64,000 nt of DNA from an uncultured Alphaproteobacteria bacterium (GTDB taxonomy: Bacteria > Pseudomonadota > Alphaproteobacteria > RF32 > CAG-239), in assembly GCA_949297145.1 (NCBI GenBank), contig CASFQO010000001.1:1-64000 (forward strand). The letters are read 5' to 3'. The position numbers and the translations under genes were made by a program. Shown here in pieces: positions 34,612 through 44,055 of the stretch. The notes under the pieces were generated by a model. The model ran no database searches. It was not told where the DNA came from and was given only the letters and a program-made list of their open reading frames with translations. Position 1 is the first letter of the stretch. Each line of letters opens with the position of its first letter.

Positions 34612-37239
34612 TTAAATAGCCTTTTTAACTTCTTCAAAAGCAAGAGGCAATTTGCTTGCATCCGGACCACCGGCTTGCGCCATATCCGGTCTGCCGCCGC
34701 CGCCTTGTCCGCCGACAACACCGGAGGCAATACGAACTAAATCAACCGCAGAATACTTATTGGTGAGGTCTTTGGTAACGCCAACGACAATGGACGCTTT
34801 GCCGTCTTTGTTGGTTGCCAAAACCACAACACCGGAACCGATATGTTGGCTCATATCATCAATAAAAGCTTTCAACTCTTTAGGGTGAACATCCGGAATA
34901 ACTTTACCGATGAATTTAACCCCATTGACCATTTCAACATCGTTGTTTTGAGAAGCACCGCCGCTGGCTAAAGTCTTTTTCAAATTAAAGACTTCAGCTT
35001 CCAGCTTCTTTCTTTCTTCAATCAAATTAGAAACGCGAGCTTCCAAATCATTAACATTTGTCTTTAATGTGTTGCATACGGCATGCAGTTTATCTTCCAT
35101 AGAGTCAACATATTGCTCAGCCCCTTTGCCCGTAACGCATTCAATACGACGAACGCCTGCGGAAACAGCCGATTCGGATAAAATATTGAAATATCCGATT
35201 TCACCTGTATCAGAAACGTGTGTACCGCCGCAAAGCTCACGAGAATAAACCTCGCCGTCTTTTTCCATAATGACCACGCGAACTTCATCGCCGTATTTTT
35301 CACCAAACAAAGCCATCGCACCGGTTTTAATCGCTTCATCTTGGTTCATCAAAACCGTGTTAACATGATAATTTTTGCGAATAGCATCGTTGACCATATC
35401 TTCAGCGAGTTTTAATTCTTCAGCAGTGATTTGCTTTGGATGAGAAATATCAAAACGCATTCTGTCCGCAGCCACCAAAGAACCTTTTTGCATAACATGC
35501 TCACCCAAAATAGTGCGTAATGCTTTATGAACCAGGTGTGTAACCGAGTGATTAGCGCAAATTTGCTTACGATTTTGTTCATTAACTTCAAATGAAGCAA
35601 AATCTTCTAACTTAGCTTCGCCTTCAACCATCTTGCAACAATGAACAAACACGGTATCCAGTTTGCGTTTAGTGTCATAAACTTCAGCCTTGAAATTTTT
35701 GCCGATAATAACACCGATATCACCAACCTGACCGCCGCATTCGCCATAAAAAGGTGTCTGGTTGGCAACCAAATAAAATTCACCGCTTTTAACGGAATCA
35801 ACCTGTTTACCGTCTTGAACAAGTGCTTTAATAATACCATCACTCTTTGTGGTGTTATAACCCAAAAATTCAGTTCCACCGATATTTTCTTTAACTTCAA
35901 ACCAGATTTTTTCTGTTCCGGCATCACCAGAGCCCGCCCAACTTTTACGAGCTTCTTCTTTTTGCTTAGCCATAGCGGCATCAAAGCCTTCAACATCAAC
36001 ATTGATGCCTTTGTTTTTCAATGCATCTTGTGTTAAATCAAGCGGGAAACCATAAGTATCATAAAGCTTAAAGGCTGTTTCACCGCTGAGAACATCGCCT
36101 TGATGAAGATGTGATGCTTCATCGTCCAAGAGTCGCATACCTTTATCAAGAGTTTTCCCAAAACGAGTTTCTTCCGCTTTAATGGTTTCACTGATAAGTT
36201 TTTCAAAACGATACAATTCCGGATAAGCATCGCCCATTTCTTTTTGCAAAACCGGCAGAAGCTTATACATCATCGGTTCTTTAACACCAAGCAAATAAGC
36301 GTGTCTCATCGCACGACGCATAATACGGCGCAAAACATAACCACGCCCTTCGTTAGAAGGCAAAACGCCGTCTGCAATCAAAAAGCACATAGCGCGCAAG
36401 TGGTCGGCAATAACGTTATGAGATGCTTGCAACGGTCCCTTCGGATCAGTATTGGCAATATCGGCAATCGCCTTAATCAGGTGTTGGAAAGTATCAATAT
36501 CAAAGTTAGAATGAACACCTTGCAAAATAGCGGCAATTCTCTCCAACCCCATACCGGTATCAATAGAAGGCTTCTTTAAGTTAATACGAGAACCATCAGG
36601 CAAATCTTCATATTGGTCAAATACCAAGTTCCAAATTTCAATAAAACGGTCGCCGTCTTCTTCAGGCGTTCCCGGCAATCCGCCCCAAACTTCCGGACCA
36701 TGGTCATAAAAGATTTCGGAACAAGGACCGCAAGGACCGGTATCACCCATCTGCCAGAAGTTATCTTTTGTGGCAATACGGATAATACGTTCGTCAGGAA
36801 GGCCTGAAACTTTTTTCCAAATATTATAAGCCTCGTCATCGGTATGGAAAATTGTAACCGCCAATTTTTCCTTTGGAATCATAAATTCCTTGGTGAGCAA
36901 TTCCCAAGCATAAAAGATAGCTTCTTCTTTAAAATAATCACCAAAGGAGAAGTTGCCAAGCATTTCAAAAAAAGTATGGTGACGAACGTCATAACCAACA
37001 CTGTCTAAGTCATTGTGCTTTCCGCCGGCTCGGACGCTTTTTTGGGAAGTGGCGGCTCGAGTGTAATCTCTGGTTTCGTTACCGGCTAGAATATTTTTAA
37101 ACTGTACCATACCCGAATTAGTAAACATCAAAGTCGGGTCATTATCAGGAACAAGAGAAGAAGCTGGAACAATTTTATGTCCGTTCTTCTCAAAATAATC
37201 TAAGAAAGTTTTTCTTATTTGATTTACACTCGTTGTCAT
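34612..37239 (-). CDS. alaS: Alanyl-tRNA synthetase
   Basis: 875 aa, full length. Class II core with [15 protein letters not shown] and [25 protein letters not shown] split by the glycine-rich motif, [13 protein letters not shown] (motif 3), an editing domain with zinc ligands HSVTHLVH and CGGTHV, and the C-terminal oligomerisation/DHHA1 domain ([18 protein letters not shown]). It charges tRNA-Ala and edits Ser/Gly errors. Confidence 0.97.
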   Translation of the reverse strand: MTTSVNQIRKTFLDYFEKNGHKIVPASSLVPDNDPTLMFTNSGMVQFKNILAGNETRDYTRAATSQKSVRAGGKHNDLDSVGYDVRHHTFFEMLGNFSFGDYFKEEAIFYAWELLTKEFMIPKEKLAVTIFHTDDEAYNIWKKVSGLPDERIIRIATKDNFWQMGDTGPCGPCSEIFYDHGPEVWGGLPGTPEEDGDRFIEIWNLVFDQYEDLPDGSRINLKKPSIDTGMGLERIAAILQGVHSNFDIDTFQHLIKAIADIANTDPKGPLQASHNVIADHLRAMCFLIADGVLPSNEGRGYVLRRIMRRAMRHAYLLGVKEPMMYKLLPVLQKEMGDAYPELYRFEKLISETIKAEETRFGKTLDKGMRLLDDEASHLHQGDVLSGETAFKLYDTYGFPLDLTQDALKNKGINVDVEGFDAAMAKQKEEARKSWAGSGDAGTEKIWFEVKENIGGTEFLGYNTTKSDGIIKALVQDGKQVDSVKSGEFYLVANQTPFYGECGGQVGDIGVIIGKNFKAEVYDTKRKLDTVFVHCCKMVEGEAKLEDFASFEVNEQNRKQICANHSVTHLVHKALRTILGEHVMQKGSLVAADRMRFDISHPKQITAEELKLAEDMVNDAIRKNYHVNTVLMNQDEAIKTGAMALFGEKYGDEVRVVIMEKDGEVYSRELCGGTHVSDTGEIGYFNILSESAVSAGVRRIECVTGKGAEQYVDSMEDKLHAVCNTLKTNVNDLEARVSNLIEERKKLEAEVFNLKKTLASGGASQNNDVEMVNGVKFIGKVIPDVHPKELKAFIDDMSQHIGSGVVVLATNKDGKASIVVGVTKDLTNKYSAVDLVRIASGVVGGQGGGGRPDMAQAGGPDASKLPLAFEEVKKAI

Positions 37240-37342
37240 TTTTTTCTTCCCAAAAAAATTAAATTAAACTTTTAACCGCACAAAACTACAGCACATTTTT
37301 TCGGATGTCCAGTTTAAATTAAAGGGAAGTAACGATTCTTTT

Positions 37343-37819
37343 CTAAAAATTCATAAAAATAATAGCAATATTCAGATAGCTTGCAAAAAGCAACCATAGC
37401 AAATAAGGAACAGTGAGCGCAAAAGCCCATTTATTGATAAAAAAGAAAGTATGCATCATAAGTGCTACCACAATATCTAGCAAAACAATCACAATCGCCG
37501 AGGCCATCAACTGCTCCATATAAAAGAAACTGAAGGTCCATAAAATTTGCATAAAGAGCTGACAAACAAACAGCAATTTGGCATCTAACAGCTGCTCTTC
37601 ATCTTTGACCGATTCTAAAATCATAAAAAAGCAGATAAAGAGCAAAAAATACAATCCTCTCCACGCATATGAAAAATAATGATTTTCCGGTGTTGTTGCC
37701 GGAATATCCAAAGTTTCATAAAAATTACTCATCCCTTGAGCAGTGAAATACTTAGCAACCAAAGCCGTAATGAGCACAAGAAAAAAACTATATAGAGCAT
37801 TTGAAAGTTTACAACACAT
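37343..37819 (-). CDS. TspO/MBR-family membrane protein
   Basis: 158 aa from the ATG at 37819, preceded by TAGGAG; the frame runs upstream to 37972 but that part is outside the family length. Five membrane segments. Family signatures: YAWRGLYFLLF, LLFVCQLFMQILWTFSFFY and YLLWLLFASYLN near the C-terminus (compare PYLLWVSFATYLN). TspO proteins bind porphyrins and act in stress or tetrapyrrole regulation. Divergent from map with 147 nt between starts. Confidence 0.88.
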   Translation of the reverse strand: MCCKLSNALYSFFLVLITALVAKYFTAQGMSNFYETLDIPATTPENHYFSYAWRGLYFLLFICFFMILESVKDEEQLLDAKLLFVCQLFMQILWTFSFFYMEQLMASAIVIVLLDIVVALMMHTFFFINKWAFALTVPYLLWLLFASYLNIAIIFMNF

Positions 37820-37965
37820 GGCAATTTCTCCTATTGATATCAAGCAAGATATATTTCCGAATATCGCCAAAAAAAGAGGGTTAAAGAAAAAAGCAAAAAA
37901 AAATTGCAATTTTAAATTCAAAGATATATAAACAAAACTAGAACAAAAAGTTAAGGAGTAAAAAA

Positions 37966-38787
37966 TTGTCAAAGCAGGAAGAAAGAAAAATCAAAACGGA
38001 CGAAAACGGTATTAAATTATATAGTCCGGAAGATTTTGAAGGGATGCGCCGTGCCGGAAAATTAGCCGCCGAGTGTTTGGATTATATTACGGATTATGTT
38101 GATGAAGGCGTCACAACCGAACATTTGGATGATTTGTGTCGTGAATTCATTGTGTCGCACAATGCGATTCCATCCTGCTTAGGATACCACGGATATCCCA
38201 AAACCATCTGCACCTCAATAAACCACGTTATCTGTCATGGCATACCGGATGACAGAAAGTTGGCCGATGGTGATATTGTCAATATAGATGTAACCGTCAC
38301 CTTAGATGGCTGGTTTGGGGATACTTCCAGAATGTACTATATCGGCAAGCCAAAACTAAAGGCAACACGCTTGTGTGAAGTTACTTATGAATGCTTAATG
38401 CGCGGTATAGATGTTGTAAAACCGGGAGCGCACTTTGGCGATATCGGTGCTGTGATAGAAGAATATGCCCACAAATATGGTTATTCTGTCGTAGAGATGT
38501 TTTGCGGTCACGGGTTAGGGCGAGTTTTCCATGATGAACCAAATGTATTGCATTTTGGCCGCAAAGGAACAGGCCCCGTTATTAAAGAAGGAATGTTCTT
38601 TACAATAGAACCAATGATAAATATCGGCAAGCCGGATGGAACGATTCTCTCTAATGGGTGGACAGCCGTAACGAAAGATAGAACTTTGTCCGCACAGTTT
38701 GAGCATTCTTTGGGTGTAACCAAAGACGGCTGTGAAGTGTTTACCTATTCTCCAAAAGGTTTAGACAAGCCGCCATATAAAAAATAA
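37966..38787 (+). CDS. map: Methionine aminopeptidase type I
   Basis: 273 aa. The start is TTG at 37966, chosen because AAGGAG lies 8 nt upstream and the protein then begins SKQEERKIKTD. Metal ligands of the family: Asp-x-Asp pair in VNIDVTVTLDGWFGDTSR, His in CGHGLGRVFH, Glu in FFTIEPMIN and Glu in SAQFEHSLGV. It removes the N-terminal Met from nascent proteins. radC follows after 20 nt in the same direction. Confidence 0.96.
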   Translation: MSKQEERKIKTDENGIKLYSPEDFEGMRRAGKLAAECLDYITDYVDEGVTTEHLDDLCREFIVSHNAIPSCLGYHGYPKTICTSINHVICHGIPDDRKLADGDIVNIDVTVTLDGWFGDTSRMYYIGKPKLKATRLCEVTYECLMRGIDVVKPGAHFGDIGAVIEEYAHKYGYSVVEMFCGHGLGRVFHDEPNVLHFGRKGTGPVIKEGMFFTIEPMINIGKPDGTILSNGWTAVTKDRTLSAQFEHSLGVTKDGCEVFTYSPKGLDKPPYKK

Positions 38788-38807
38788 AGTTATAAAGGAC
38801 TTCAAAG

Positions 38808-39560
38808 ATGGACGATAGAAAAAAGCCCCAAAAGAAAAAAACAGAAACAGAAGAAATAAAAGAGCCGGATTATATCGGTCATCGCCAACGTTTAAAAGCT
38901 CGTTTTCTGGCAGATTTAGGGAAGAGTATGCCGGATTACGAACTTTTGGAATTAGTTTTGACATACGCGATTCCGCGAAAAGATGTCAAACCGATAGCCA
39001 AAGAGCTCATCCGCAAATACACGAACTTAGCAAATGTTTTGGTAGCGCCGGCATATGATGTAATAGAAAAAGGCGGAGTCAGCAATAATACGGCAGTTTT
39101 GTTTAGTTTAATTCATGCTTGTTGCAATAAAATTTGTTGGGAAAATCTGGAAAATAAAGATGCGCCGATGCTCACCAACAAAGAGATGATAGTAGATTAT
39201 TGCCGCAGTTGTATCGGCTATTCCAATCAAGAAAGATTGCTGATAATTTATTTAAACAAAGCCGGTAAATTTATTGCACAAAGCATAGAGCAAGTAGGAA
39301 CAATTGATGCGGTGTTGATAAGTCCGCGTGACGTGGTAGCCGGAGCGTTGAAGAACAATGCCATGTCGATAATCATATCGCACAATCATCCGTCCGGAAA
39401 TTGTACGCCGTCACAAGCAGATGTAGAGATGACCAAGCAATTGGCGGAAGCATTGAATGTTGTGGGGATACAGCTTGACGACCACATTGTTATTACCACA
39501 AACGGCTATTTTAGCATGCGCGAAAGAGCCCCATATATTTTAGCCCCAAATGGCAGATGA
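38808..39560 (+). CDS. radC: RadC-like JAB/MPN-domain protein
   Basis: 250 aa. A helix-hairpin-helix-like N-terminal part (HRQRLKARFLADLGKSMPDYELLELVL) and a C-terminal JAB metalloprotease-like domain with SHNHPSGNCTPSQAD, the H-x-H-x(7)-D-type motif. Despite the name, a direct role in repair is not established for the family. It sits 20 nt after map. Confidence 0.94.
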   Translation: MDDRKKPQKKKTETEEIKEPDYIGHRQRLKARFLADLGKSMPDYELLELVLTYAIPRKDVKPIAKELIRKYTNLANVLVAPAYDVIEKGGVSNNTAVLFSLIHACCNKICWENLENKDAPMLTNKEMIVDYCRSCIGYSNQERLLIIYLNKAGKFIAQSIEQVGTIDAVLISPRDVVAGALKNNAMSIIISHNHPSGNCTPSQADVEMTKQLAEALNVVGIQLDDHIVITTNGYFSMRERAPYILAPNGR

Positions 39561-39716
39561 ACTTTTTTGAAAGATTTTTAAACAGGTTCACAAAAACATT
39601 TTATCACCAATTCAGCTATTTAAAAAATAACTGAAAAATAGTTTTTTATAAATCTTTTTTTTACTTGTGTTACGTAAAATTTTATGGTGTCGTAATTAAT
39701 GAAAAAGTAAGAATTA

Positions 39717-39744
39717 TTTACATACAATTATACCATATTAAATG
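39717..39744 (+). promoter_or_regulatory. Possible promoter of the candidate small RNA
   Basis: TTTACA (39717-39722), 16-bp spacer, TAAATG (39739-39744). The -10 is weak. Confidence 0.35.
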
Positions 39745-39745
39745 G

Positions 39746-39940
39746 CGTTTTAGCCTTCCTCAGGCTAGAATATTGTTATTATACCGGAGTAACTCTAAAG
39801 GTTAACATCAGGGTATAAAGAGGCACGTAACAGTGTAAAATTTTATGAATTGTGAGATTATAAAAAGCACGCAGGGAGGCTTTGTTATAAGCTCAAAACA
39901 GGCAGGAAAAAACAAACCATTTTCCCGCCTGCTTTTTTTT
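39746..39940 (+). ncRNA. Candidate structured small RNA
   Basis: The stretch 39561-40011 holds no credible gene but is not featureless. From about 39746 it reads as a folded RNA. A 5' hairpin TAGCCT-TCCTC-AGGCTA (39751-39767) displays the anti-Shine-Dalgarno-like loop UCCUC. ATACC (near 39780) can pair with GGTAT (near 39817). AGCCTTCCT near the 5' end can instead pair with AGGGAGGCT at 39873-39881. A strong terminator ends it. 6S RNA was considered but its hallmark layout is not clear. Function unknown. Confidence 0.5.
39899..39940 (+). terminator. Strong intrinsic terminator of the candidate small RNA
   Basis: CAGGC with GCCTG and GGAAAA with TTTTCC form an 11-bp stem with one mismatch, followed by eight T's (39933-39940). 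Confidence 0.9.
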
Positions 39941-39961
39941 ATAAAAAAACTAACAAAATAC

Positions 39962-39989
39962 TTGACAAACTAAATGTTTTCTGTCAAAT
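39962..39989 (+). promoter_or_regulatory. Promoter of the phosphoribosyltransferase-like gene
   Basis: TTGACA (39962-39967), 16-bp spacer, TCAAAT (39984-39989). The -35 TTGACA and TGTCAA at 39982-39987 form an inverted repeat that could be an operator. Confidence 0.55.
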
Positions 39990-40011
39990 TGGCAACGTGA
40001 TAAATAAATTT

Positions 40012-40530
40012 ATGTTTAATAATTTTAAAACCATTACAATTATGGAATTAAAGAAAATTGTTGCCCAGTATGCAACGAGAAATGCAAAAGGTGTTGAGAT
40101 TGATCTGGAAAACTTGTCAAAAGACAAGAAGTTCCGTAGCGAAGTAGTCAAAGAGGTCATTAAAAAAGTGAAGGAAATTCCGCACGTGTGCATAGTCTTT
40201 CCCTCATTCAAAAGAGGCGAAGAAAAGAATCCTCTTGGCGGAATCATTAACGAGCTCGCGCGTTCTTTGCAAATCGAATCTCTGGTGACAGAGAATTTGC
40301 AACAGGTCAAACAGCTTCGCATGCCGGCAGAAAATGTAATACTGATTAAACATTCGTTTCGCAGTGGCAAGAAACTCAAAGAACAGGTTGAAGAGTTGAA
40401 AAAGTTGGGTTGCAACGTCAGTGTAATTTGTCTGATTGCGCATTCCGGTGCAAGGGTAGAAGCCTTTGCGCACGATAATGACGTCAAAGTAGACGCTCTT
40501 GTCTACACCGACGAAATCAATTATTTATGA
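40012..40530 (+). CDS. Phosphoribosyltransferase-like protein with a degenerate PRPP loop
   Basis: 172 aa from the ATG at 40012. GTG at 39997 would be almost leaderless given the promoter, and ATG at 40042 (MELKKIVAQYA) is also plausible; none has a Shine-Dalgarno sequence. The fold resembles type I PRTases: an N-terminal helix, a strand VCIVFPSFKRGEEKNPLGG, then VILIKHSFRSGKKLKEQVEELKK where the PRPP loop should be, but the usual acidic pair (DD/ED) is replaced by KH. Catalysis is therefore doubtful; a regulatory or binding role is possible. It ends in a strong terminator and directly follows the candidate small RNA. Confidence 0.72.
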   Translation: MFNNFKTITIMELKKIVAQYATRNAKGVEIDLENLSKDKKFRSEVVKEVIKKVKEIPHVCIVFPSFKRGEEKNPLGGIINELARSLQIESLVTENLQQVKQLRMPAENVILIKHSFRSGKKLKEQVEELKKLGCNVSVICLIAHSGARVEAFAHDNDVKVDALVYTDEINYL

Positions 40531-40584
40531 TGCCCCAACCAAATTGACATTGTTAACAAAGAAAAACTGAAAAAACACATTAAG

Positions 40585-40610
40585 GACCGGCTAACCACCG
40601 GTCTTTTTTT
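40585..40610 (+). terminator. Terminator of the phosphoribosyltransferase-like gene
   Basis: GACCGG (40585-40590) pairs with CCGGTC (40598-40603), then seven T's. Confidence 0.9.
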
Positions 40611-40641
40611 ATGCTAAAAATACGTGCGAAAAAGCCAAAAT

Positions 40642-40670
40642 AAAAAGCCCATCATAATGATGAGCTTTTT
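40642..40670 (-). terminator. Terminator of the Lys/Glu-rich gene
   Basis: AAAAAGC with GCTTTTT and CATCAT with ATGATG form a 13-bp stem with one mismatch. Confidence 0.85.
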
Positions 40671-40690
40671 CCTTGAAAAAAAGGAGAAAT

Positions 40691-41602
40691 TTATTGCCCC
40701 ATCTCTCTGCCGCCGCGAGATTGCTGACGCATATTATACATCTGCATAGCTTTAAGACGAGCCTCGGCCTTTTCTTCATTATCTTTTTCACGTTTACGCA
40801 TTTGTTCCAAAGCTTTCGGATCTTTAAGCTTTTCAAGCATAGCCTTTTCCTCTGCATAGCTAACGGCAGCTTCAGCCACAGCTTTGACATCCTCAGGCTG
40901 AAAGACAGAATTACCATCAACATCTTTAACCAAAGGCAGAGCTTGCTCAACAGAAGCCACTTTGTCGTCATGGATGGCATCAACGCCTTTAGCTTCCATA
41001 TTTTTATCATGTTCACCGGCCGCTTTATCAACACTGCTTTGTGCCGCATTTTGCATTCTGTTTTCTTCGTTAGCGACGTCCACACTCTTATTATATTTAT
41101 CAATCGTGTTCATAACATCGGTAACATCGGTGCGTTCTTTGCCATCCTTGCTGACCAAAACCCAACTTGGCCCTTCTTGGTGAATTTCCAACCCGCTCGG
41201 AAGTGTAACTTTAGAGAACATCTCCTTCATTTTTTGCTCTTGTTTTTCCGGAGTCATCTCCTTATCTTTATCTTTTTCCTTCTCTTTCTCTTTTTCTTTC
41301 CCTTTTTCCCCAATTTCTTTAGAAGAAACCGGAGACTTCAAATCAATACCGGCCTTTTCCGCTTTTTTCTCAAGTTCAGCACCTTTCTTCGCTAATTCTT
41401 CCAAAGAAAGCGGTTTTTTCTCTTTTTTATGAGCATCATGAGCAAGAGAGTCCTCATTAACCGGACGATTTGCAAAATGTTCCAAGCGTTTGCCCACAGG
41501 TTCGTTATGTCCTAAAACAACAGGACGAACACGCTTCAAAGCTTCTTCTAAGGCTGCTCTGCGATCGGCTTCGGTTTTATTATGTAATTCATAGTTTTCC
41601 AT
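40691..41602 (-). CDS. Lys/Glu-rich protein, function unknown
   Basis: 303 aa, highly charged, no signal peptide or membrane segment. Residues about 60-130 are a Lys/Glu/Asp low-complexity stretch (KEKEKEKDKDKE type) that should be coiled-coil or disordered. A small folded part (SGLEIHQEGPSWVLVSKDGKE) follows near residue 140, then long helices with Met/Arg-rich ends. No family recognised. GGGAG precedes the ATG. It resembles the other lysine-rich proteins of this window (143-1135 and 52743-54209) only in composition. Confidence 0.8.
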   Translation of the reverse strand: MENYELHNKTEADRRAALEEALKRVRPVVLGHNEPVGKRLEHFANRPVNEDSLAHDAHKKEKKPLSLEELAKKGAELEKKAEKAGIDLKSPVSSKEIGEKGKEKEKEKEKDKDKEMTPEKQEQKMKEMFSKVTLPSGLEIHQEGPSWVLVSKDGKERTDVTDVMNTIDKYNKSVDVANEENRMQNAAQSSVDKAAGEHDKNMEAKGVDAIHDDKVASVEQALPLVKDVDGNSVFQPEDVKAVAEAAVSYAEEKAMLEKLKDPKALEQMRKREKDNEEKAEARLKAMQMYNMRQQSRGGREMGQ

Positions 41603-41670
41603 GGTAAATCTCCCGGTAACTTCTTATTTAAAACAAGTTTAGCACAAATTTTAAGTGACTGCAAGATTTT

Positions 41671-42105
41671 TTAATCAAAAATATCAAAGATGCGAGCCCA
41701 AAAAGTTTTCGGATGATGATGAAAAGCAAAATGCTTAAAAAGTAAGTAGTTGGTAATGAGCAAAAAAGCAATGGAAAGAGCCTGCGCCGCATAAGGAGAC
41801 CAAGTTAATTCATCAACTAAATACTGAAGCATAAAGACATTGATAAGATAGCTGAAAATCCAGATGAGAACAGATTTTATGTATTGATGAAAGTGATTTC
41901 CCTCCACAGAAAACACCAAAAATTTATAAGAAGCAAACGCAATGAAAGAAGTCAAAAACCAAGTAATAGCTAAAAGAAGTTGATAATGTTGCGCTGTAAA
42001 TAAAAAACAGAGCAAAGCGAACAAAACAAAGCGCAACGACATATTAAATGTTGCAAGTAATGCAAAGCGTACTTTTTCATCAATTTCAAACCAAGTGTGC
42101 AACAA
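41671..42105 (-). CDS. GtrA-family membrane protein
   Basis: 144 aa from a TTG start at 42105, chosen because AGGAG lies 7 nt upstream inside a longer open frame. Four membrane segments (FVLFALLCFLFTAQ, LLAITWFLTSFIAFASYKF, VLIWIFSYLINVFML, AALSIAFLLITNYLLF). FASYKFLVFS corresponds to the GtrA Y/F-K-x-x-V-F motif. GtrA-like proteins flip or move polyprenyl-linked sugars for surface polymers, which fits the GT-C proteins in the window. The TTG start suggests low expression. Confidence 0.86.
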   Translation of the reverse strand: MLHTWFEIDEKVRFALLATFNMSLRFVLFALLCFLFTAQHYQLLLAITWFLTSFIAFASYKFLVFSVEGNHFHQYIKSVLIWIFSYLINVFMLQYLVDELTWSPYAAQALSIAFLLITNYLLFKHFAFHHHPKTFWARIFDIFD

Positions 42106-42152
42106 GATAAATCTCCTCCACAAGACATTAATATAATAAAATTTGCGCGTAT

Positions 42153-42515
42153 TTAAAGGTTATGTGGCGGATTCAGCTGATTTTCAATCCAGAGCATGAT
42201 AAGATTGACCACATATTCTTGCTGTGTTTCAGAAAGTTGAATACCGGCAGGAATGTGATGCCATTTAGCCAAACATCCGCGGCAACAGGTGGCAGTTGCG
42301 TGTTGGGCAATAAACACCGGATGATGGCGCATAGGTGTTTGTTTACCATCGTTGGGGATATAAGCCGGAGCCAGCCTTGTTTTAATAAAATCTTGAGCAT
42401 GGCTACGAATAGTATCAAGTCCTTTTTTGGCAATATAATTTTTATCGGCGGCAGAGAGTTTAAAGCGACTGCGAAAAGGAGATTTTTTGAATTTATCTAA
42501 AGGAGAGTAATCCAT
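42153..42515 (-). CDS. DUF4186-family protein
   Basis: 120 aa. It matches the family pattern I recall closely: SRFKLSAADKNYIAKKGLDT, DFIKTRLAPAYIPNDGKQTPM, HHPVFIAQHATATCCRGCLAKW and YVVNLIMLWI. The H-x-x-x-x-x-x-H and C-C-x-x-C cluster suggests metal or thiol chemistry; function unknown. It lies 8 nt before the CNNM-type gene stop, facing the same way. Confidence 0.9.
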   Translation of the reverse strand: MDYSPLDKFKKSPFRSRFKLSAADKNYIAKKGLDTIRSHAQDFIKTRLAPAYIPNDGKQTPMRHHPVFIAQHATATCCRGCLAKWHHIPAGIQLSETQQEYVVNLIMLWIENQLNPPHNL

Positions 42516-42523
42516 AATAAGCC

Positions 42524-43837
42524 TTAATCATTCAGCGTAACCAAGATTTCTTCAATTTTCCGTTTGTTTAAGCGAGTGATTTTAAATGAGAAATTTTGAT
42601 ATGTTAGTACAATATTCTTCTTTTCGGAAGGAAATTCGTTGGAAAGAGAGAGCAAAAATCCGGCAAATGTGTCATAATCACCATCGGGTAAATGAACGTT
42701 AAAATATTCTTCCACATCTTCAATAGGCGTATTACCGAGAACGAGCCAACTCTTTTCATCTTTAGGGGTAATATCGGGAGAAGCCGGAGGAAGCGAGTTG
42801 TCATCTTCCAATTCCCCGACAATTTCTTCCAATAAATCGTTCATGGTAACAATACCTTCCACCCCGCCGTATTCATCCACCACAACGGCAAAATGATTTC
42901 GAGATTTTTGCATCAACGCAAACAATTCGTCAATCGGTAGCGTTCCACGAATAAACTGCGCCGGTTTAACGGCTTTTTGAAAAACCGCCTGCCGTCCTTC
43001 GTTTTTAAATTTAAAGAAATCTTTGATATGAAGCGTCCCGATAATGCCATCAATATTTTTATCGCAAACAGGATAAACCGAAAAGCGTGAAGCAATCATA
43101 CTCTTTTCCCACTCATCAAGAGAGGATTCTGTATTAAGAAAAGAAATATCCAGTCTGTGCGTCATAACTTTTTCAGCCGTTTTATCATCAAATTCAAAAA
43201 TATTATGGATAATTTCTTTTTCCATATCGTCAATAGCGCCGTTTTCACTGCCGACGTCAATCATAATCCGAATTTCTTCTTCGGTAACATTTTCTTTATT
43301 GGCATCAGGATTAACTCCAAGACTTTTAAGCACAAGATTGGTAGAGGCCGTAAGCAACCACACCAAAGGCGCAAAGATTTTTGCAATAACGTAAATCATC
43401 CCCGACATAGCAAGTCCGATTTTTTCGGCATGTTGCATGGCAATACGTTTTGGAACAAGTTCTCCCAGAATAAGAGTAACATAAGAAAGGATTAAGGTAA
43501 TACCGATAACCGCTAAAACATCTAGCTTAGCCGGAGAGATGGTTGAGCCATGAGCAATCATCCAATCAACAATTCGGTCAGAAAAGTTGTCTGCAGCAAA
43601 TGCACTTCCGAGAAATCCGGCAAGGGTGATGCCGACCTGAATGGTCGCTAAAAATTTAGCCGGTTGTGAAGTTAAAGAAACTAAACGCTGAGCACGTTTA
43701 TCTCCGGATTCGGCCAAACGTTTAAGACGTGTATCGTTAATAGATATAACGGCAATTTCAGCACAAGCAAAAATAGCATTGAGAATAATTAAAAAGAGTT
43801 GCAGCAAAAGTAATTCTGTAACGGTAAAATCAGACAT
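42524..43837 (-). CDS. CNNM/CorC-type membrane protein with CBS domains
   Basis: 437 aa from the ATG at 43837 with AAAGGA upstream; the in-frame extension to 43900 has no ribosome site. N-terminal CNNM membrane domain (residues 1-175; TELLLLQLFLIILNAIFACAEIAV, then GITLAGFLGSAFA), two CBS domains (about 200-330; VMTHRLDISFL, VDEYGGVEGIVTMNDLLEEIVGE) and a C-terminal CorC_HlyC domain (WLVLGNTPIEDVEEYF). Family members export Mg2+ or other divalent cations. It shares the minus-strand run with DUF4186 and GtrA. Confidence 0.93.
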   Translation of the reverse strand: MSDFTVTELLLLQLFLIILNAIFACAEIAVISINDTRLKRLAESGDKRAQRLVSLTSQPAKFLATIQVGITLAGFLGSAFAADNFSDRIVDWMIAHGSTISPAKLDVLAVIGITLILSYVTLILGELVPKRIAMQHAEKIGLAMSGMIYVIAKIFAPLVWLLTASTNLVLKSLGVNPDANKENVTEEEIRIMIDVGSENGAIDDMEKEIIHNIFEFDDKTAEKVMTHRLDISFLNTESSLDEWEKSMIASRFSVYPVCDKNIDGIIGTLHIKDFFKFKNEGRQAVFQKAVKPAQFIRGTLPIDELFALMQKSRNHFAVVVDEYGGVEGIVTMNDLLEEIVGELEDDNSLPPASPDITPKDEKSWLVLGNTPIEDVEEYFNVHLPDGDYDTFAGFLLSLSNEFPSEKKNIVLTYQNFSFKITRLNKRKIEEILVTLND

Positions 43838-44055
43838 ATAAATCCTTTCAGTATACATTAAAGATATCGCATAGAGTGTAAAAATTAAATTAAAAAACAA
43901 AAGGTAAGAAGAGGAAATTATTGCCTTTTAGAAAAAAAATCCTTTAGCACGAACAAAAGTGCAGTATATCAAAAGTTAGATTGATTTTTTTCAAAAACAT
44001 ATTAGAGAAAACCATTAAGTGTCACATTATGGAGGAAACAAAATAGGGGGAATAG

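Noticed and set aside
39746-39940. 6S RNA, tmRNA, SRP RNA or RNase P RNA
   Set aside because: No tmRNA or SRP or RNase P hallmark is present, and the central bubble of 6S RNA is not evident; left as an unassigned candidate.
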